In this document: in pieces, positions 16,620 through 25,723 of the stretch
How the letters are laid out: each line of letters starts with the position of its first letter
Numbering within the stretch: the stretch's first letter is position 1
Assembly (NCBI RefSeq): GCF_021277265.1
Contig: NZ_JAJSOH010000019.1
Coordinates: forward strand, 1-64,000
Direction of reading: 5' to 3'
From: Kineosporia rhizophila
GTDB lineage: Bacteria; Actinomycetota; Actinomycetes; Actinomycetales; Kineosporiaceae
DNA length: 64,000 bases
Translations under genes and position numbers: made by a program
Notes under the pieces: generated by a model
Seen by the model: only the letters and a program-made list of their open reading frames with translations
Told to the model about the DNA's origin: nothing
Database searches by the model: none

Positions 16620-17333
16620 ATGAAACGGATCTGGGTCCGCGACCAGCTGCGCCAGCTGATCGAGGACAACCCCTCGGGGGCACTCATCCCGTCCGAGCGC
16701 GACCTCAGCGAGCAGTTCGGCGTCTCCCGGCCCACCCTGCGCGCGGCCATCGAGGAGCTGGCCCGCGACGGCCTGCTGGTGAGGCATCCCGGCCGGGGTA
16801 CCTTCACCACGGCCCGGCCGGTGTCGCAGCCACTGGCGGGCCTGGACGGGTCGTCCGGGTTCGCGGTCCCACCGGCCGACGGCGCCTGGCTGAGCCGCGT
16901 CGAGCAGTTCCAGATCGCCCCGGCCGGGCCGAGACTGGGCGCCCGGCTGCACATCTCGCCCGCCACCGAGGTCCTGACCGTGCTGCGGCTACGGATCACC
17001 GACGACGAGCCGATGGCGATCGAGCACATCGCTCTGCCGGCCGGGCTGGTCCCGGGCATAGCCCCGGCGGACTTCGAGGCCGGCTCGCTGTACCAGGTGC
17101 TGCGCGAGCGTTTCGACGTCCACGTCGCCACCGCGGTCCAGACCACCGAGGCCACGGTGACCGACGTGAACGAGTCGGCCCTGCTGGGGGTTCCGGTGCA
17201 CGCCCCGGCCCTGCTGTTCGCGCGCACCACGAAAGACGCCGAGGCGCGCACGGTGGAGTACACGCGCTCGATCTACCGCGGCGACCGCTACCGGATCACT
17301 GCCCAGTTGCGCTTCGACGACTCCAGTGGCTGA
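16620..17333 (+). CDS. GntR/HutC family regulator with UTRA domain
   Basis: A 237-residue regulator. The start ATG at 16620 follows AGGAGGTGGGG, which is a strong ribosome binding site, so longer frames upstream are rejected. Residues 1-65 are the GntR winged helix (SERDLSEQFGVSRPTLRAAIEEL, HPGRGTF). Residues 85-235 are a UTRA ligand domain (VLRLRITDDEPMAIEHIALPAGLVP, YTRSIYRGDRYR). It is divergent from the secreted GH16 gene and probably senses a sugar or sugar phosphate from glucan breakdown. Confidence 0.92.
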   Translation: MKRIWVRDQLRQLIEDNPSGALIPSERDLSEQFGVSRPTLRAAIEELARDGLLVRHPGRGTFTTARPVSQPLAGLDGSSGFAVPPADGAWLSRVEQFQIAPAGPRLGARLHISPATEVLTVLRLRITDDEPMAIEHIALPAGLVPGIAPADFEAGSLYQVLRERFDVHVATAVQTTEATVTDVNESALLGVPVHAPALLFARTTKDAEARTVEYTRSIYRGDRYRITAQLRFDDSSG

Positions 17334-17367
17334 TTGAGGACGTTTGTGAGGACGGACGGCGACCGGC

Positions 17368-18669
17368 TCACCTACCGGCGCGGCCGGTTACGTCAGAACC
17401 CGGCCACAGGAGTGCACAGGCCCCCAGCACGAGCGGAATCAGCAGCAGGACCCCGCAGAACAGCAGAACGACCGCTGTGAAGGTGATCCCCGCCAGGGCG
17501 CCGTACCAGGTGAGAGTGCGGGAGGGCAGCAGGCGCAGAGCCGCCGCCATTCCGGCGCAGGAGACAGCGGCCAGGCAGGCAGACGTGGTCCGCATGAGAG
17601 TGTCCAGCTCGATCTTCATGACGGTGGTGACCAGTACCGCGATGAGGCAGAACAGGAGCTGAGCGCTCAGGCTGCGCCGGGGTACGTCGCCCACGCCGCC
17701 ACCTTTGGCCAGGGCCCGGGGCATTCCGCCGTCACGCCCCAGCGCCGCCCCCAGGCGTGCACCGCCGGCCAGGTAGGTGTTCACGGCGACGAAACTGAGG
17801 ACGACTGCTGCGCCGGCTGCGATGGTATGCCCGGCCGGCCCGAAAGCCACCTCCAGCAGAAGACTCAGTGGGACCGACGTGGTGGCGGCCGTGTTTCCCA
17901 GCACCGCAATGGTCAGGACGGCCAAGGACAGGTAGAGCACGCTAACCAGAGCCAGGGTGAGTCCGGTGGCGAGCGGCAGTTGCCGTCGTGGGTCGCGGAA
18001 CTCGGCCGACAGGTGACTGGCTGCCTCCCAGCCGGAGAAGGCGAAGAACAGGACGGCAGCGGCGGTTCCGACGGCCGCCCAGCCGTGTGGTGCGAACGGG
18101 GTGAAGTGCGCCGAGCGGCCGGCGGGTGCAGCGACGACGACCGTGAGCAGCAGGAGGACGGCCAGGGCGACGACCAGGAGGAGTTGGACCCGGCCCGACA
18201 GGCGCAGTCCCGCGTAGTTGGTGGCGAATGCGGTTGCCAGGATGGCTATCGCGATCGACCGCGCCACGGCTGGCCCGCCGCCGAGGGACGCCGCCAGGTA
18301 CTCCCCTCCCACCAGGGCACCGGACAGCACCCCGACGGGTACGGCTGCGAAGAACCACCAGCCGACCGGAACGGCCCAGCGGGGCCCGAACGCCCGGGTG
18401 ACGAACGTGGCCACCCCGCCGCTGTCGGGATGCCGCGCTCCCAGGGCGGCGAACGTACTGGCTATGGGCACGCTGAAGAGCAGCATCAGGATCCAGGCCA
18501 CGAGCGAGGCGGGGCCGGCTGCGCCGGCGGCCAGCGCCGGCAGCACCATCACCCCGGGTCCCAGCACAGCCCCGGTGCAGAGAGCGGTTCCAGCCAGGAG
18601 CCCGAGCTGGGGTGTACCGGTCGCGGCGTGTTCCTGTGATGACTGCTGGTGTTCAGCCGAAGTAGACAC
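17368..18669 (-). CDS. APC family amino acid permease/exporter
   Basis: A 433-residue membrane protein with about twelve hydrophobic segments. It opens LGLLAGTALCTGAVLGPGVMVLPALAA, the broken first helix of APC transporters. The segment FFAFSGWEAASHLSAEFRDP and the short C-terminus resemble YjeH-type amino acid exporters. An Lrp/AsnC gene lies 117 bases upstream on the same strand, a common arrangement for amino acid efflux. The substrate cannot be read from the sequence. Confidence 0.88.
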   Translation of the reverse strand: MSTSAEHQQSSQEHAATGTPQLGLLAGTALCTGAVLGPGVMVLPALAAGAAGPASLVAWILMLLFSVPIASTFAALGARHPDSGGVATFVTRAFGPRWAVPVGWWFFAAVPVGVLSGALVGGEYLAASLGGGPAVARSIAIAILATAFATNYAGLRLSGRVQLLLVVALAVLLLLTVVVAAPAGRSAHFTPFAPHGWAAVGTAAAVLFFAFSGWEAASHLSAEFRDPRRQLPLATGLTLALVSVLYLSLAVLTIAVLGNTAATTSVPLSLLLEVAFGPAGHTIAAGAAVVLSFVAVNTYLAGGARLGAALGRDGGMPRALAKGGGVGDVPRRSLSAQLLFCLIAVLVTTVMKIELDTLMRTTSACLAAVSCAGMAAALRLLPSRTLTWYGALAGITFTAVVLLFCGVLLLIPLVLGACALLWPGSDVTGRAGR

Positions 18670-18750
18670 AGCCGTGAAAGTAGGTCCGCACAGCGGCTTT
18701 ACCCGTTCCGCTGAACAACATTCGTGAACACGGTATCCCGGACGGCCTTC

Positions 18751-18767
18751 GCCGAACTTTGTTCGGC
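18751..18767. promoter_or_regulatory. Inverted repeat between Lrp and transporter genes
   Basis: GCCGAAC-TTT-GTTCGGC has seven-base perfect arms and sits between the Lrp gene end and the transporter start. It may be an Lrp site for the transporter promoter or a short terminator of the Lrp gene; no T-tract follows on the coding strand, which favours an operator. Confidence 0.45.
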
Positions 18768-18786
18768 TCGATGCCCGGGTGGGCGA

Positions 18787-19257
18787 TCAATCGCTGTCGT
18801 CCAGCTGGGCCGGCTGCACGGCATGGTTCGCGGTGTGCTCGTAGACCAGTGAGGTGCGGAAGGTGATGACCTCCCGGCGCGCACTGAACCGGTCGACGAG
18901 CATGGTGTGCATGGCGTCCACGCTGGGCACGGCCACGTGCATCAGGAAGTCGTCACCACCGGCCACCACGTAGACGGCCAGCACCTCGGGCTGCTGCAGG
19001 GCGAACGCCTTGAAGTTCTGGATCACCTCCCGGCTGAGCGGCCGGATCTGGAACCCGATCATGGCCTGGACGCCCCGGCCGATCCGGTTCAGGTCGACGC
19101 GTGCGTGGTAGCCGGCCAGGACACCCGACTGCTCCAGGGCCCGGGTGCGCACGAGGGTGCTGGAGGGCGCCAGGCCCACGCGGGAGGCCAGTTGGCGGTT
19201 GGTCAGTCGGGCCTCCTTCTGCAGTTCGGTGAGGATCGCGGCATCCCGTTCGTCCAT
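18787..19257 (-). CDS. Lrp/AsnC family regulator
   Basis: A 156-residue regulator that follows the Lrp plan: an N-terminal helix-turn-helix (ILTELQKEARLTNRQLASRVGLAPSS, split by LVRTRALEQSGVLAGY), and a RAM effector domain (VLAVYVVAGGDDFLMHVAV). It is upstream of an APC transporter on the same strand and probably adjusts amino acid export or uptake. It is divergent from the SnoaL-like gene. Confidence 0.93.
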   Translation of the reverse strand: MDERDAAILTELQKEARLTNRQLASRVGLAPSSTLVRTRALEQSGVLAGYHARVDLNRIGRGVQAMIGFQIRPLSREVIQNFKAFALQQPEVLAVYVVAGGDDFLMHVAVPSVDAMHTMLVDRFSARREVITFRTSLVYEHTANHAVQPAQLDDSD

Positions 19258-19317
19258 GAGCCGAACCTACGGGACGCCGGCGGCGCCTCGCTTGCCCGGC
19301 GACCACTCCTGACGTAC

Positions 19318-19341
19318 GTTTGTTATTGGTCAGTCACAAAC
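19318..19341. promoter_or_regulatory. Inverted repeat upstream of SnoaL/TetR operon
   Basis: GTTTGT and ACAAAC form perfect six-base arms with 12 bases between, ending 13 bases before the SnoaL-like start. It is a candidate operator for the TetR regulator encoded next in the operon. Confidence 0.5.
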
Positions 19342-19354
19342 ACAGGAGCAGTCG

Positions 19355-19789
19355 ATGTCCCCTACCACTCAGCCCTCCCCCGCCCAGCACGCCCTGTCCG
19401 AGCACCTCCGGCTGGTCTCGGCCGGCCAGATCGACGAGTGGGTCGAGCTGTACACCCCCGAAGGCGTCATCGAGTTCCCCTTCGCGCCCACCGGCGTCCC
19501 CACCCGGGTCCAGGGCCGTCAGGCCCTGCTGGAGCACATGCGCTCGTTCCCGCAGACCTTCGACGTGCGCTTCGTCGATCTGGTCTTCCACGACCTGACC
19601 GACCCGCACACCGCGATCGCCGAGTTCCGCTCCACCGGCACCGCGATCCCCACCGGCAAGCCCTACGAGCAGACCGTCGTGGCCGTGGTCCGCACCGACG
19701 GCGAGGGGCGGATCACCCGCTTCGTCGATTACTGGAACCCGCTGGTGGCGATCGAGGCCCTCACCCCCGCCGACCAGCCCGCCGTGTAG
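19355..19789 (+). CDS. SnoaL-like/NTF2-fold protein
   Basis: A 144-residue small alpha+beta barrel protein. The pattern SAGQIDEWVELYTPEGVIEFPFAP, a central VQGRQALLEHM, and a final GRITRFVDYWNPL are typical of SnoaL-like ketosteroid isomerase relatives. Members act as isomerases, cyclases, hydrolases or binding proteins; no catalytic residue can be assigned. A TetR gene follows 56 bases downstream. Confidence 0.85.
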   Translation: MSPTTQPSPAQHALSEHLRLVSAGQIDEWVELYTPEGVIEFPFAPTGVPTRVQGRQALLEHMRSFPQTFDVRFVDLVFHDLTDPHTAIAEFRSTGTAIPTGKPYEQTVVAVVRTDGEGRITRFVDYWNPLVAIEALTPADQPAV

Positions 19790-19845
19790 AGCACCCGCCC
19801 GTAGCGGCTGACCGGACCCGAGCCCGGCCGTGATTGACTGCAGCC

Positions 19846-20400
19846 ATGCCCGCCCCTGGCTCCAGCGACAAGAGCGACCAACGACGACAGGTCGTCCTGC
19901 AAGCGGCCGTGACCTGCTTCGCCCGTAAAGGGTTCTACGGCACCACCACAGCGGAGATCGCCGAGCGGGCCGGCATCTCCCAGCCGTACATCTACCGGCT
20001 GTTCGCGGACAAGGCGACATTGTTCGCCGGCGCCGTCCTGCACGTCTCCGACCTGATCACGGCCGCCCTCAGTACCGGGGCCGAGGACGGGCCCCGGACA
20101 CCGCAGGCCGCCATGCAGGCGGCCCGCTCGGGCTACCGCGAACTCATCCAGAACCGTGACGTGATGCGTTTTCTCATGCACGCCAACTGCGCGGCCGAGG
20201 AACCCCTGATCGCCGAGGCCGTGCGGTCCTGCTACGCCAGGCAGGTGACCCTGGCCCGCGATCTGCTGGGTGACGACGAGGCCGTACGCCAGTGGCTGGG
20301 GGCCGGCATGCTCGAGAACGTCACGGTGATGCTGAATCTGGCCGACGTCGAGGAGTCCTGGGCCCGCACGATGACGCCACGGCAGGAACAGCCGCTCTGA
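19846..20400 (+). CDS. TetR family transcriptional regulator
   Basis: A 184-residue repressor with a TetR helix-turn-helix (VTCFARKGFYGTTTAEIAERAG, then ISQPYIYRLFADKATLF). The ATG at 19846 is preferred over a TTG four codons earlier. It follows the SnoaL-like gene and probably represses that small operon through the repeat at 19318. It is convergent with the SDR genes. Confidence 0.9.
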   Translation: MPAPGSSDKSDQRRQVVLQAAVTCFARKGFYGTTTAEIAERAGISQPYIYRLFADKATLFAGAVLHVSDLITAALSTGAEDGPRTPQAAMQAARSGYRELIQNRDVMRFLMHANCAAEEPLIAEAVRSCYARQVTLARDLLGDDEAVRQWLGAGMLENVTVMLNLADVEESWARTMTPRQEQPL

Positions 20401-20403
20401 TTC

Positions 20404-20433
20404 GGCCCGGGTGCTCCAGGGCGCACCCGGGCC
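20404..20433. terminator. Terminator hairpin between convergent genes
   Basis: An 11-bp GC-rich stem (20404-20414 with 20423-20433) starts four bases after the TetR stop and ends before the SDR stop. No T-tract is present. Confidence 0.7.
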
Positions 20434-20441
20434 GGCCGCAA

Positions 20442-21314
20442 CTACACGGGTTTCAGCAGGTCTGCGAAGCCGAGGTTGCGGTAGAAGTCGCGCCGCACCC
20501 GGTCCCCGATCCGGAACACCTCCTCGGCCCCGTCCTGGGCCGGATCGATGTACAGCCGGAACGGCCGCGAGCCCTTGGGAAGCGCGACCACCCGCGCGAT
20601 CTCCCGGGCCACCTCGCCCGGATCGGCGTCGGCCGGCGACTGCTGCGCCTGGCGCTGCAGCAGCGTCTGGATGTCGTCGCCGTACTCCGCCTCGTAGGCC
20701 GCCCGGACCTCACCGTCGTCCGGCTGGGCCGCGTGCGCGTAGTGGTTGGTGCCCGAGGTGAACGAGCCCGGCACCACGATCACCGAATCGATCCCGAAGC
20801 GCGACACCTCGGCCGCCATGCTCACCGCCAGCGCGTCCTCCGCCGCCTTGGCCGCGAAGTAGGGGCCCAGATAAGGAGGTGTGCCACCCCGGGCACTGGA
20901 CGATCCGACCCAGACCAGCAGCCCGTCACGTTGCGCACGCAGCACCGGCAGGACAGCCCGGTTCAGGCGATGGGTGGACAGCACGTTGGTGTCGTAGATC
21001 GAGGCCACCTGCTCGACGGTGAAGGCCTCGGCCGGACCCAGGGTCATGTGGCCGGCATTGTGCACCACCACGTCGATCCGCCCTGCCTCGGACACGACCC
21101 GCGCCACCGCCGCATCCACCGACTCCTGTGACGACACATCCATCTCGACCGTGACCGCGTTCTCGGACAGCTTCTCGAAGTCGGCCGCAGCGGCTGCGTT
21201 ACGGCCGGCCACGTCACGCATGCCGGCGTAGACGGTGTGCCCGGTCTTGAGCAGTTCCTGGGCAGTCATGGCCCCGAACCCGCTCGAGGCCCCGGTCACG
21301 ATGACGACGCCCAT
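20442..21314 (-). CDS. SDR family oxidoreductase
   Basis: A 290-residue short-chain dehydrogenase. The start at 21314 overlaps the stop of the upstream SDR gene (TGATG), and the protein then opens MGVVIVTGASSGFGAM. It has NAGHM, a WVGSSSARG serine block and a YLGPYFAAK Tyr-Lys pair, followed by PGSFTSGT. The extra C-terminal segment of about 60 residues resembles retinol-dehydrogenase-like SDRs. It forms an operon with the SDR gene before it and perhaps with the AraC gene. The substrate is unknown. Confidence 0.88.
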   Translation of the reverse strand: MGVVIVTGASSGFGAMTAQELLKTGHTVYAGMRDVAGRNAAAAADFEKLSENAVTVEMDVSSQESVDAAVARVVSEAGRIDVVVHNAGHMTLGPAEAFTVEQVASIYDTNVLSTHRLNRAVLPVLRAQRDGLLVWVGSSSARGGTPPYLGPYFAAKAAEDALAVSMAAEVSRFGIDSVIVVPGSFTSGTNHYAHAAQPDDGEVRAAYEAEYGDDIQTLLQRQAQQSPADADPGEVAREIARVVALPKGSRPFRLYIDPAQDGAEEVFRIGDRVRRDFYRNLGFADLLKPV

Positions 21315-22042
21315 CAGGCAATGCCTCCGTTCACGTAGACGACCTGTCCGTTGACCCACCGCGCCGGGCCGGCCAGGAACGAGACGGCCTCGGCGATGTC
21401 GGCCGGCTCGCCCAGCCGCTCCAGCGGCGGTTGAGCGGCCATCCGGTCGACCACCTCCTGCGGCTTGCCGTTCAGGAAGAGCGGGGTGGCCGTGGGCCCG
21501 GGGGCGACCGCGTTCACCGTGATGTCACGACCCCGCACTTCCTGGGCGAGGATCCGGGTGATGCCGTCCACCGCTGCCTTGCTGGCCACGTAGACCGAGT
21601 ACGTGGGCAGGGCGAGCTTCACCACCGAAGAGGAGAAGTTGATCAGCGCCCCACCCGGCCGGAGCCGTTTCACCGCAGCCTGACTCACCACGAACGTGCC
21701 ACGCACGTTGACCTGGTACGTGCGGTCCAGATCCTCCAGGGACAGCTCCGCCAGTGGTGACAACAACATGATCCCGGCGGTGTTCACCACCACGTCCACT
21801 CCGCCGAACTCGGCCTCGGCCGTGTCGAAGAGCGAGCCCACCTCGTCCGGCCGGGCCACGTCGGCCCGGGCGGCGACCGCCGAGCCACCCTTGTCCGTGA
21901 TCGACCTGACCACTTCGTCAGCCCGTTCCGGCCCACCCGAATAGGCGACCAGCACGCTCATCCCGTCGGCGGCCAGACGCTCCGACACCGATTGCCCGAT
22001 CCCGCCGGACCCGCCGGTGACGATCGCAACCCGATTCTGCAT
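21314..22042 (-). CDS. SDR family oxidoreductase (FabG-like)
   Basis: A 242-residue classical SDR. The start at 22042 follows GAGGAG and gives MQNRVAIVTGGSGGIG. Other motifs are NTAG at strand four, INFSSSVV for Ser, YSVYVASK for Tyr-Lys and NAVAPGPTATPLF. It ends VNGGIA and overlaps the next SDR gene by one base, so the two enzymes are made together. It lies 126 bases downstream of an AraC regulator gene on the same strand. Confidence 0.9.
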   Translation of the reverse strand: MQNRVAIVTGGSGGIGQSVSERLAADGMSVLVAYSGGPERADEVVRSITDKGGSAVAARADVARPDEVGSLFDTAEAEFGGVDVVVNTAGIMLLSPLAELSLEDLDRTYQVNVRGTFVVSQAAVKRLRPGGALINFSSSVVKLALPTYSVYVASKAAVDGITRILAQEVRGRDITVNAVAPGPTATPLFLNGKPQEVVDRMAAQPPLERLGEPADIAEAVSFLAGPARWVNGQVVYVNGGIA

Positions 22043-22168
22043 CCGCCCATCACTCCTCGAAGATCTCCGCGGTTCCTGGAGTTCCCGAGCACAGTGCGAA
22101 CGCCCTTCTCCCGCAAGCCGGGAACGGCCCAACATCCCGTTCTTGCTCCGTTATCGCCCGCTATTGCG

Positions 22169-23011
22169 CTACCGCCCGGGCCGGGCCCGGTACGCCCTGG
22201 GGGTGCAGCCGTACTCCCGGCGAAAGGCCGCTGCGAACTGCCCCGGGCTGCGGTAGCCGCACGAGGCGGCAATTGCCGCCACCGGCCGGTCGGAGCTGCG
22301 AAGGAGCCGGGCCCCCTGCCGCAGTCGCAGTCTGCCCAGGTAACGGGCCGGCGTGTGTCCGGTGGCGCCTCGGAACACCCGCAGGAAGTGGAACTTGCTC
22401 AGCCCCAGCAGTTCGGCCAGCTGCTCCAAGGAGATGTCATCAGCCAGGTGCGCGTGCATGAACTCCACGACCAGGTCCACCTCCCCGGCGCTGAGCACTG
22501 CCCGGCCCGGCCTGACCCGGGGAAGCGAGGTGGGTGCCACGCGGTACACCACGTGCGCCGCCAGAGCAGCCGCGACGGAGTCTGCATAGACCGCCGGGGC
22601 CTCGTCGTCCAGAGCGGACACCAGAGTCTGCAGCGAAGCTTGTACGTAGGCGTCGTCCAAGGTCAGCGCATCAGGGAAGGTGACGCCGGCCGGGACCAGC
22701 GACGGAGCCAGGTGCAGGTGCTGCGAGCGCATCCGGGCCGGGGCGGTGGCCTGCCAGCGCAGGACGTTCTCCTTACCGGGGGCGGTGATCCCGATGGACC
22801 CCGGCCGGTAGTCGTCACTGGTCCAGCGGCGCCCGTTCCGGCTGGCGATGCGATAGCGGCCACTGGACACCCGAACCAGCGTCAGGGACGGCGACCGCGT
22901 GGCGAAAGGCTCCGCGACGAAAGGGTCCTCGTACTCGTCCAGTCGGACCGCGGTCCAGCCGAGCCGCGAACTGGAACGCACGATACGGAAGGGCAGACCG
23001 GGTCGTGTCAT
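22169..23011 (-). CDS. AraC family transcriptional regulator
   Basis: A 280-residue regulator with an N-terminal cupin-like sensor region and two C-terminal helix-turn-helix units (LEQLAELLGLSKFHFLRVFR and AAIAASCGYRSPGQFAAAFRRE). The closing REYGCTPRAYRA is the AraC signature. It precedes two SDR genes on the same strand and may control them. The ligand is unknown. Confidence 0.9.
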   Translation of the reverse strand: MTRPGLPFRIVRSSSRLGWTAVRLDEYEDPFVAEPFATRSPSLTLVRVSSGRYRIASRNGRRWTSDDYRPGSIGITAPGKENVLRWQATAPARMRSQHLHLAPSLVPAGVTFPDALTLDDAYVQASLQTLVSALDDEAPAVYADSVAAALAAHVVYRVAPTSLPRVRPGRAVLSAGEVDLVVEFMHAHLADDISLEQLAELLGLSKFHFLRVFRGATGHTPARYLGRLRLRQGARLLRSSDRPVAAIAASCGYRSPGQFAAAFRREYGCTPRAYRARPGR

Positions 23012-23183
23012 GCATCCATGATCGAATACGACGGCGCCGGCCGCACCACTACCGTCCGGCGCGAAGGTGTTGCATCAGAACGAAGGGCGGAGATGGGGGT
23101 ACAGCGCTCCGGGTTTGCTTGAGTGAGGCAGGTCGCGGCAGCAGCATGATCACCCTCACAGGTCTTCGATCGGAGGCAACGGA

Positions 23184-23561
23184 ATGCTCACCCGACTCAG
23201 ATCCCTCTCCCTGGCCGCAGCCGGCGCTCTGGCGTTCGCCGGGCTCGGTGTCGGCACCGCCAACTCGGCCCAGGCCGTCACCTGGGTGTGCGGGGCGGAG
23301 GTGCACTCGTCCTGGGGCGGCGGGCAGCTGTGCGTCGGCGCCGGGGTCGGCTGGAAGGTCCGCACCCGCGACGAGGCCTCCGACGGCTACTGCGTGCAGG
23401 CCAAGTACTACTCCGAAGACTCCAACAGCTGGAAGAACACCTCGCCCAGCTCCCAGGAGTGCAACGGCGTCTGGAAGACCACCGTGATCGGAACGCAGCC
23501 GTACTCGGACGGGGTTCGCCTGTACCGCAACGACGGACGGTACCTGACGCTTCCGCGATAG
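23184..23561 (+). CDS. Small secreted cysteine-containing protein
   Basis: A 125-residue exported protein. The start ATG follows GGAGGCAACGGA. Residues 1-31 form a Sec signal peptide (LAAAGALAFAGLGVGTANSAQA). The mature part of about 94 residues is rich in Trp, Tyr, Gly and Ser and has four Cys (WVCG, QLCV, GYCV, QECNG) that could form two disulfides. No family is recognised. A strong terminator follows. Confidence 0.75.
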   Translation: MLTRLRSLSLAAAGALAFAGLGVGTANSAQAVTWVCGAEVHSSWGGGQLCVGAGVGWKVRTRDEASDGYCVQAKYYSEDSNSWKNTSPSSQECNGVWKTTVIGTQPYSDGVRLYRNDGRYLTLPR

Positions 23562-23585
23562 GGGCCCACCGCCGTCCATAGTTTG

Positions 23586-23632
23586 AAAGCCCTTCCCGAC
23601 GAGCAGAACCGATGGACGTCGGGGAGGGCTTT
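23586..23632. terminator. Terminator hairpin after small secreted protein
   Basis: A 16-bp stem with one G-T wobble (23586-23601 with 23617-23632) around a 15-base loop, ending in AAAG/CTTT, 24 bases after the stop of the secreted protein gene. Confidence 0.85.
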
Positions 23633-23698
23633 CGTGGGTCTGTACGCGCGGGATCGAAAATTCCTCAGATGCGCGGCCCTCCTGCCGAAGGGGGTGGG

Positions 23699-24595
23699 AT
23701 GGACGACGTCCAAGAGTCTCGTTCCCTGGCCTCCCGCCGCGCCGACGTGGCGACCGGGCTGTTGCTGACCGGCGCCGCACTCGCCATCGGGGTCGCCGGT
23801 ATCACCTGGATGGCCCAGCGCACTCACCGCTTCTGGCTCGCGTCCGAGGACATCAGCTCTTTCGAGATGTACTCGCTGCCCCTGCACACCGCGTCGATGA
23901 CCGGAATCGGGCTGATTGCGGTCATGGTGGCGAGCGTTCTGGTGGTGCGCGGGCGGGCCGCCATGGCCGCCCCGACGCTGATCGGCGCGGCCATCGGACC
24001 CATGGCGCTCGTCGCCGTGCCGGTGTCCGAACAACTGGCCCTGGGCAACGGCGTCGACACCGTGTTCTGGTGGCGGGCGCTGGTCGCAGGCATCGTGCTG
24101 GCCATCCTGGGCACGGGCACCTGGTGGGCGACGCGTCACCTCGACTCCATCGGCGTCCTGGCCGATCCGGACCCACCTGAGTGCAGGCGGCCGCTGATGT
24201 CCGGCACCGCCCTGTACATCCTCGCCACGGGCGTGTCCCTGGCCGCGCAGGTGCCCATGATGATGAACGCGAATGCGCCTCAGCCGATGGGCATGCTGGG
24301 CTGGGCGCTTCTGGTGGGCGGATGTGCAGTGGCCGGGACGGCACTGACCGCGCGGCAGGTGGCGGTGGCCACCATGGGATGCGGTGCCGTCCTGCTGCTG
24401 ATGGCCACCGCCTACCTCCGCGACGGCGGCTGGCCGGGGGTGGCGGGCTGGGAACTGCACGCGCAGTCGCCGATCATCCTCACCTGGGTGGCCGCCCTGG
24501 CGTTCGCGGCGAGCCCCTTCGCCGGGTTCCTCACCTTCCTCGTGCGCCTGCCCGCGGTGCACTCCTCGCTGGAACCAGCCCGCACGGACGGTTGA
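23699..24595 (+). CDS. Polytopic membrane protein of unknown function
   Basis: A 298-residue membrane protein with about eight hydrophobic segments (for example VATGLLLTGAALAIGVAGITW, TGIGLIAVMVASVLVV and QVAVATMGCGAVLLLMATAYL). The start at 23699 follows GAAGGGGGTGGG; longer frames upstream run into the preceding terminator. There is no recognisable transporter signature. It is followed by its own terminator at 24614. Confidence 0.75.
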   Translation: MDDVQESRSLASRRADVATGLLLTGAALAIGVAGITWMAQRTHRFWLASEDISSFEMYSLPLHTASMTGIGLIAVMVASVLVVRGRAAMAAPTLIGAAIGPMALVAVPVSEQLALGNGVDTVFWWRALVAGIVLAILGTGTWWATRHLDSIGVLADPDPPECRRPLMSGTALYILATGVSLAAQVPMMMNANAPQPMGMLGWALLVGGCAVAGTALTARQVAVATMGCGAVLLLMATAYLRDGGWPGVAGWELHAQSPIILTWVAALAFAASPFAGFLTFLVRLPAVHSSLEPARTDG

Positions 24596-24613
24596 TCAAC
24601 GGCTGAGAGTGTC

Positions 24614-24650
24614 GAACGAGCTGTGGATGGTCGCCACCCACAGCTCGTTC
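24614..24650. terminator. Terminator hairpin
   Basis: A 13-bp stem (GAACGAGCTGTGG paired with CCACAGCTCGTTC) ends in TCTGGTTTTG on the plus strand, downstream of the membrane protein gene and between convergent genes. Confidence 0.85.
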
Positions 24651-24698
24651 TGGTTTTGACTGAGCTGCCTCAGACGTGTGCAGCCCTCTGGTCGGCGG

Positions 24699-25592
24699 TC
24701 AGTTCTGGTAGAGCTTCCAGGCCACCCCGCCCGGATTGCCCTGCTGGTCGAAACCAGCCAGGTTGGTCGCAGTGACCACAATCTTGTTCTTGCCCGGCAG
24801 CAGGGTCACCGGAGTGGTGAACGAGCTGTTCCAGTTGGCGCCGCTGAGCACCTCGGTGCCGTTCAGCTGCACCGTGAACGAGTCGTCGGCCCAGCCCGCG
24901 ACCACTCCGGGCTGGGCGGCCTGCGCGGCGCTCAGCGTGAAGGTCTTGGTGAACGTGAGCACGTTCTGCCCGTCTCGGGTCAGGTCGTGGCTCCAGATCT
25001 TGGGCACGCCCAGCGGATCGGGCCACGAACCGCCCTGGCAGACCCCCAGAGGCGAGGTGGTGGAGCAGCCGAGGTGTCCCCTGCTCAGGTGTGCCCGGCC
25101 GGCCTCGCCGTCGTCGGCGATGAAACGGTCGCCCGGCTGGGACGAGGCGAGGACCTTGTTGCCCAGAGGCGCCGTCACGTAGGCGTGGATCTCCTTGCCC
25201 ACCACCGCGCCGGTGCTGGTGGTGGCGCAGGCCACGAGCACGTGGTGGCCGACGTCGAGGGCCACGTCACCGCTGGACCACAGGCGGATGCGGGTCGAGC
25301 CCTGCTTGCGGGCTTTCAGGACGGCCTGCCCCACCGACGTCCCGTTGGCGAAGAGTTCCACGCCCGTGACCTTCTGGCTGAGCTTGCCGGTGACCCGGCC
25401 GTTGACGGCGAGCCCGGTGGCGGCGTGGTCGGTGGACGAGTGGGCCTTCGGACTGGCGAATTTCACCCACAGTTGCGAGTTCGGAGCGGTCGAGCAGGGC
25501 GCGGCCACGTCGGCCCGGGCCGCGTCACTCACGACGAGGGCCGGTGCGGCGAGCAGGGCCGCCCCCAGCAGCCCGGCGAACAGACGTCTCAT
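24699..25592 (-). CDS. Secreted beta-sandwich protein
   Basis: A 297-residue exported protein. Residues 1-27 are a signal peptide (LLGAALLAAPALVVSDAARA). The middle looks like an Ig-like domain (KVTGVELFANGTSVGQ, GHHVLVACATT). The C-terminal 130 residues resemble a galactose-binding or jelly-roll domain, with the pattern FTKTFTLSAAQ, GWADDSFTVQLNGTEV, VTLLPGKNKIVVTATNLAG and GGVAWKLY. No catalytic signature is visible. It may bind polysaccharide or a cell surface. Cys pairs (HLGC, GVCQ) may form a disulfide. Confidence 0.7.
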   Translation of the reverse strand: MRRLFAGLLGAALLAAPALVVSDAARADVAAPCSTAPNSQLWVKFASPKAHSSTDHAATGLAVNGRVTGKLSQKVTGVELFANGTSVGQAVLKARKQGSTRIRLWSSGDVALDVGHHVLVACATTSTGAVVGKEIHAYVTAPLGNKVLASSQPGDRFIADDGEAGRAHLSRGHLGCSTTSPLGVCQGGSWPDPLGVPKIWSHDLTRDGQNVLTFTKTFTLSAAQAAQPGVVAGWADDSFTVQLNGTEVLSGANWNSSFTTPVTLLPGKNKIVVTATNLAGFDQQGNPGGVAWKLYQN

Positions 25593-25723
25593 GGTTCCCC
25601 CCAGATGTCGGCGACTCCGGACGGGTCGCTGTCACGCGAAGCGTGGCAGCGAAGATCAGCGCGTCGGCGGCGGGAAACGCTGGCCGTTGGGAAAATCCAC
25701 CGTTGGGTTGAGCCGGCTGCTGC

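Noticed and set aside
23408..24562. Minus-strand frame of 384 codons over the membrane protein gene
   Set aside because: It is antisense to a protein with clear membrane segments, and its Gly/His/Arg-rich translation is typical of shadow frames.
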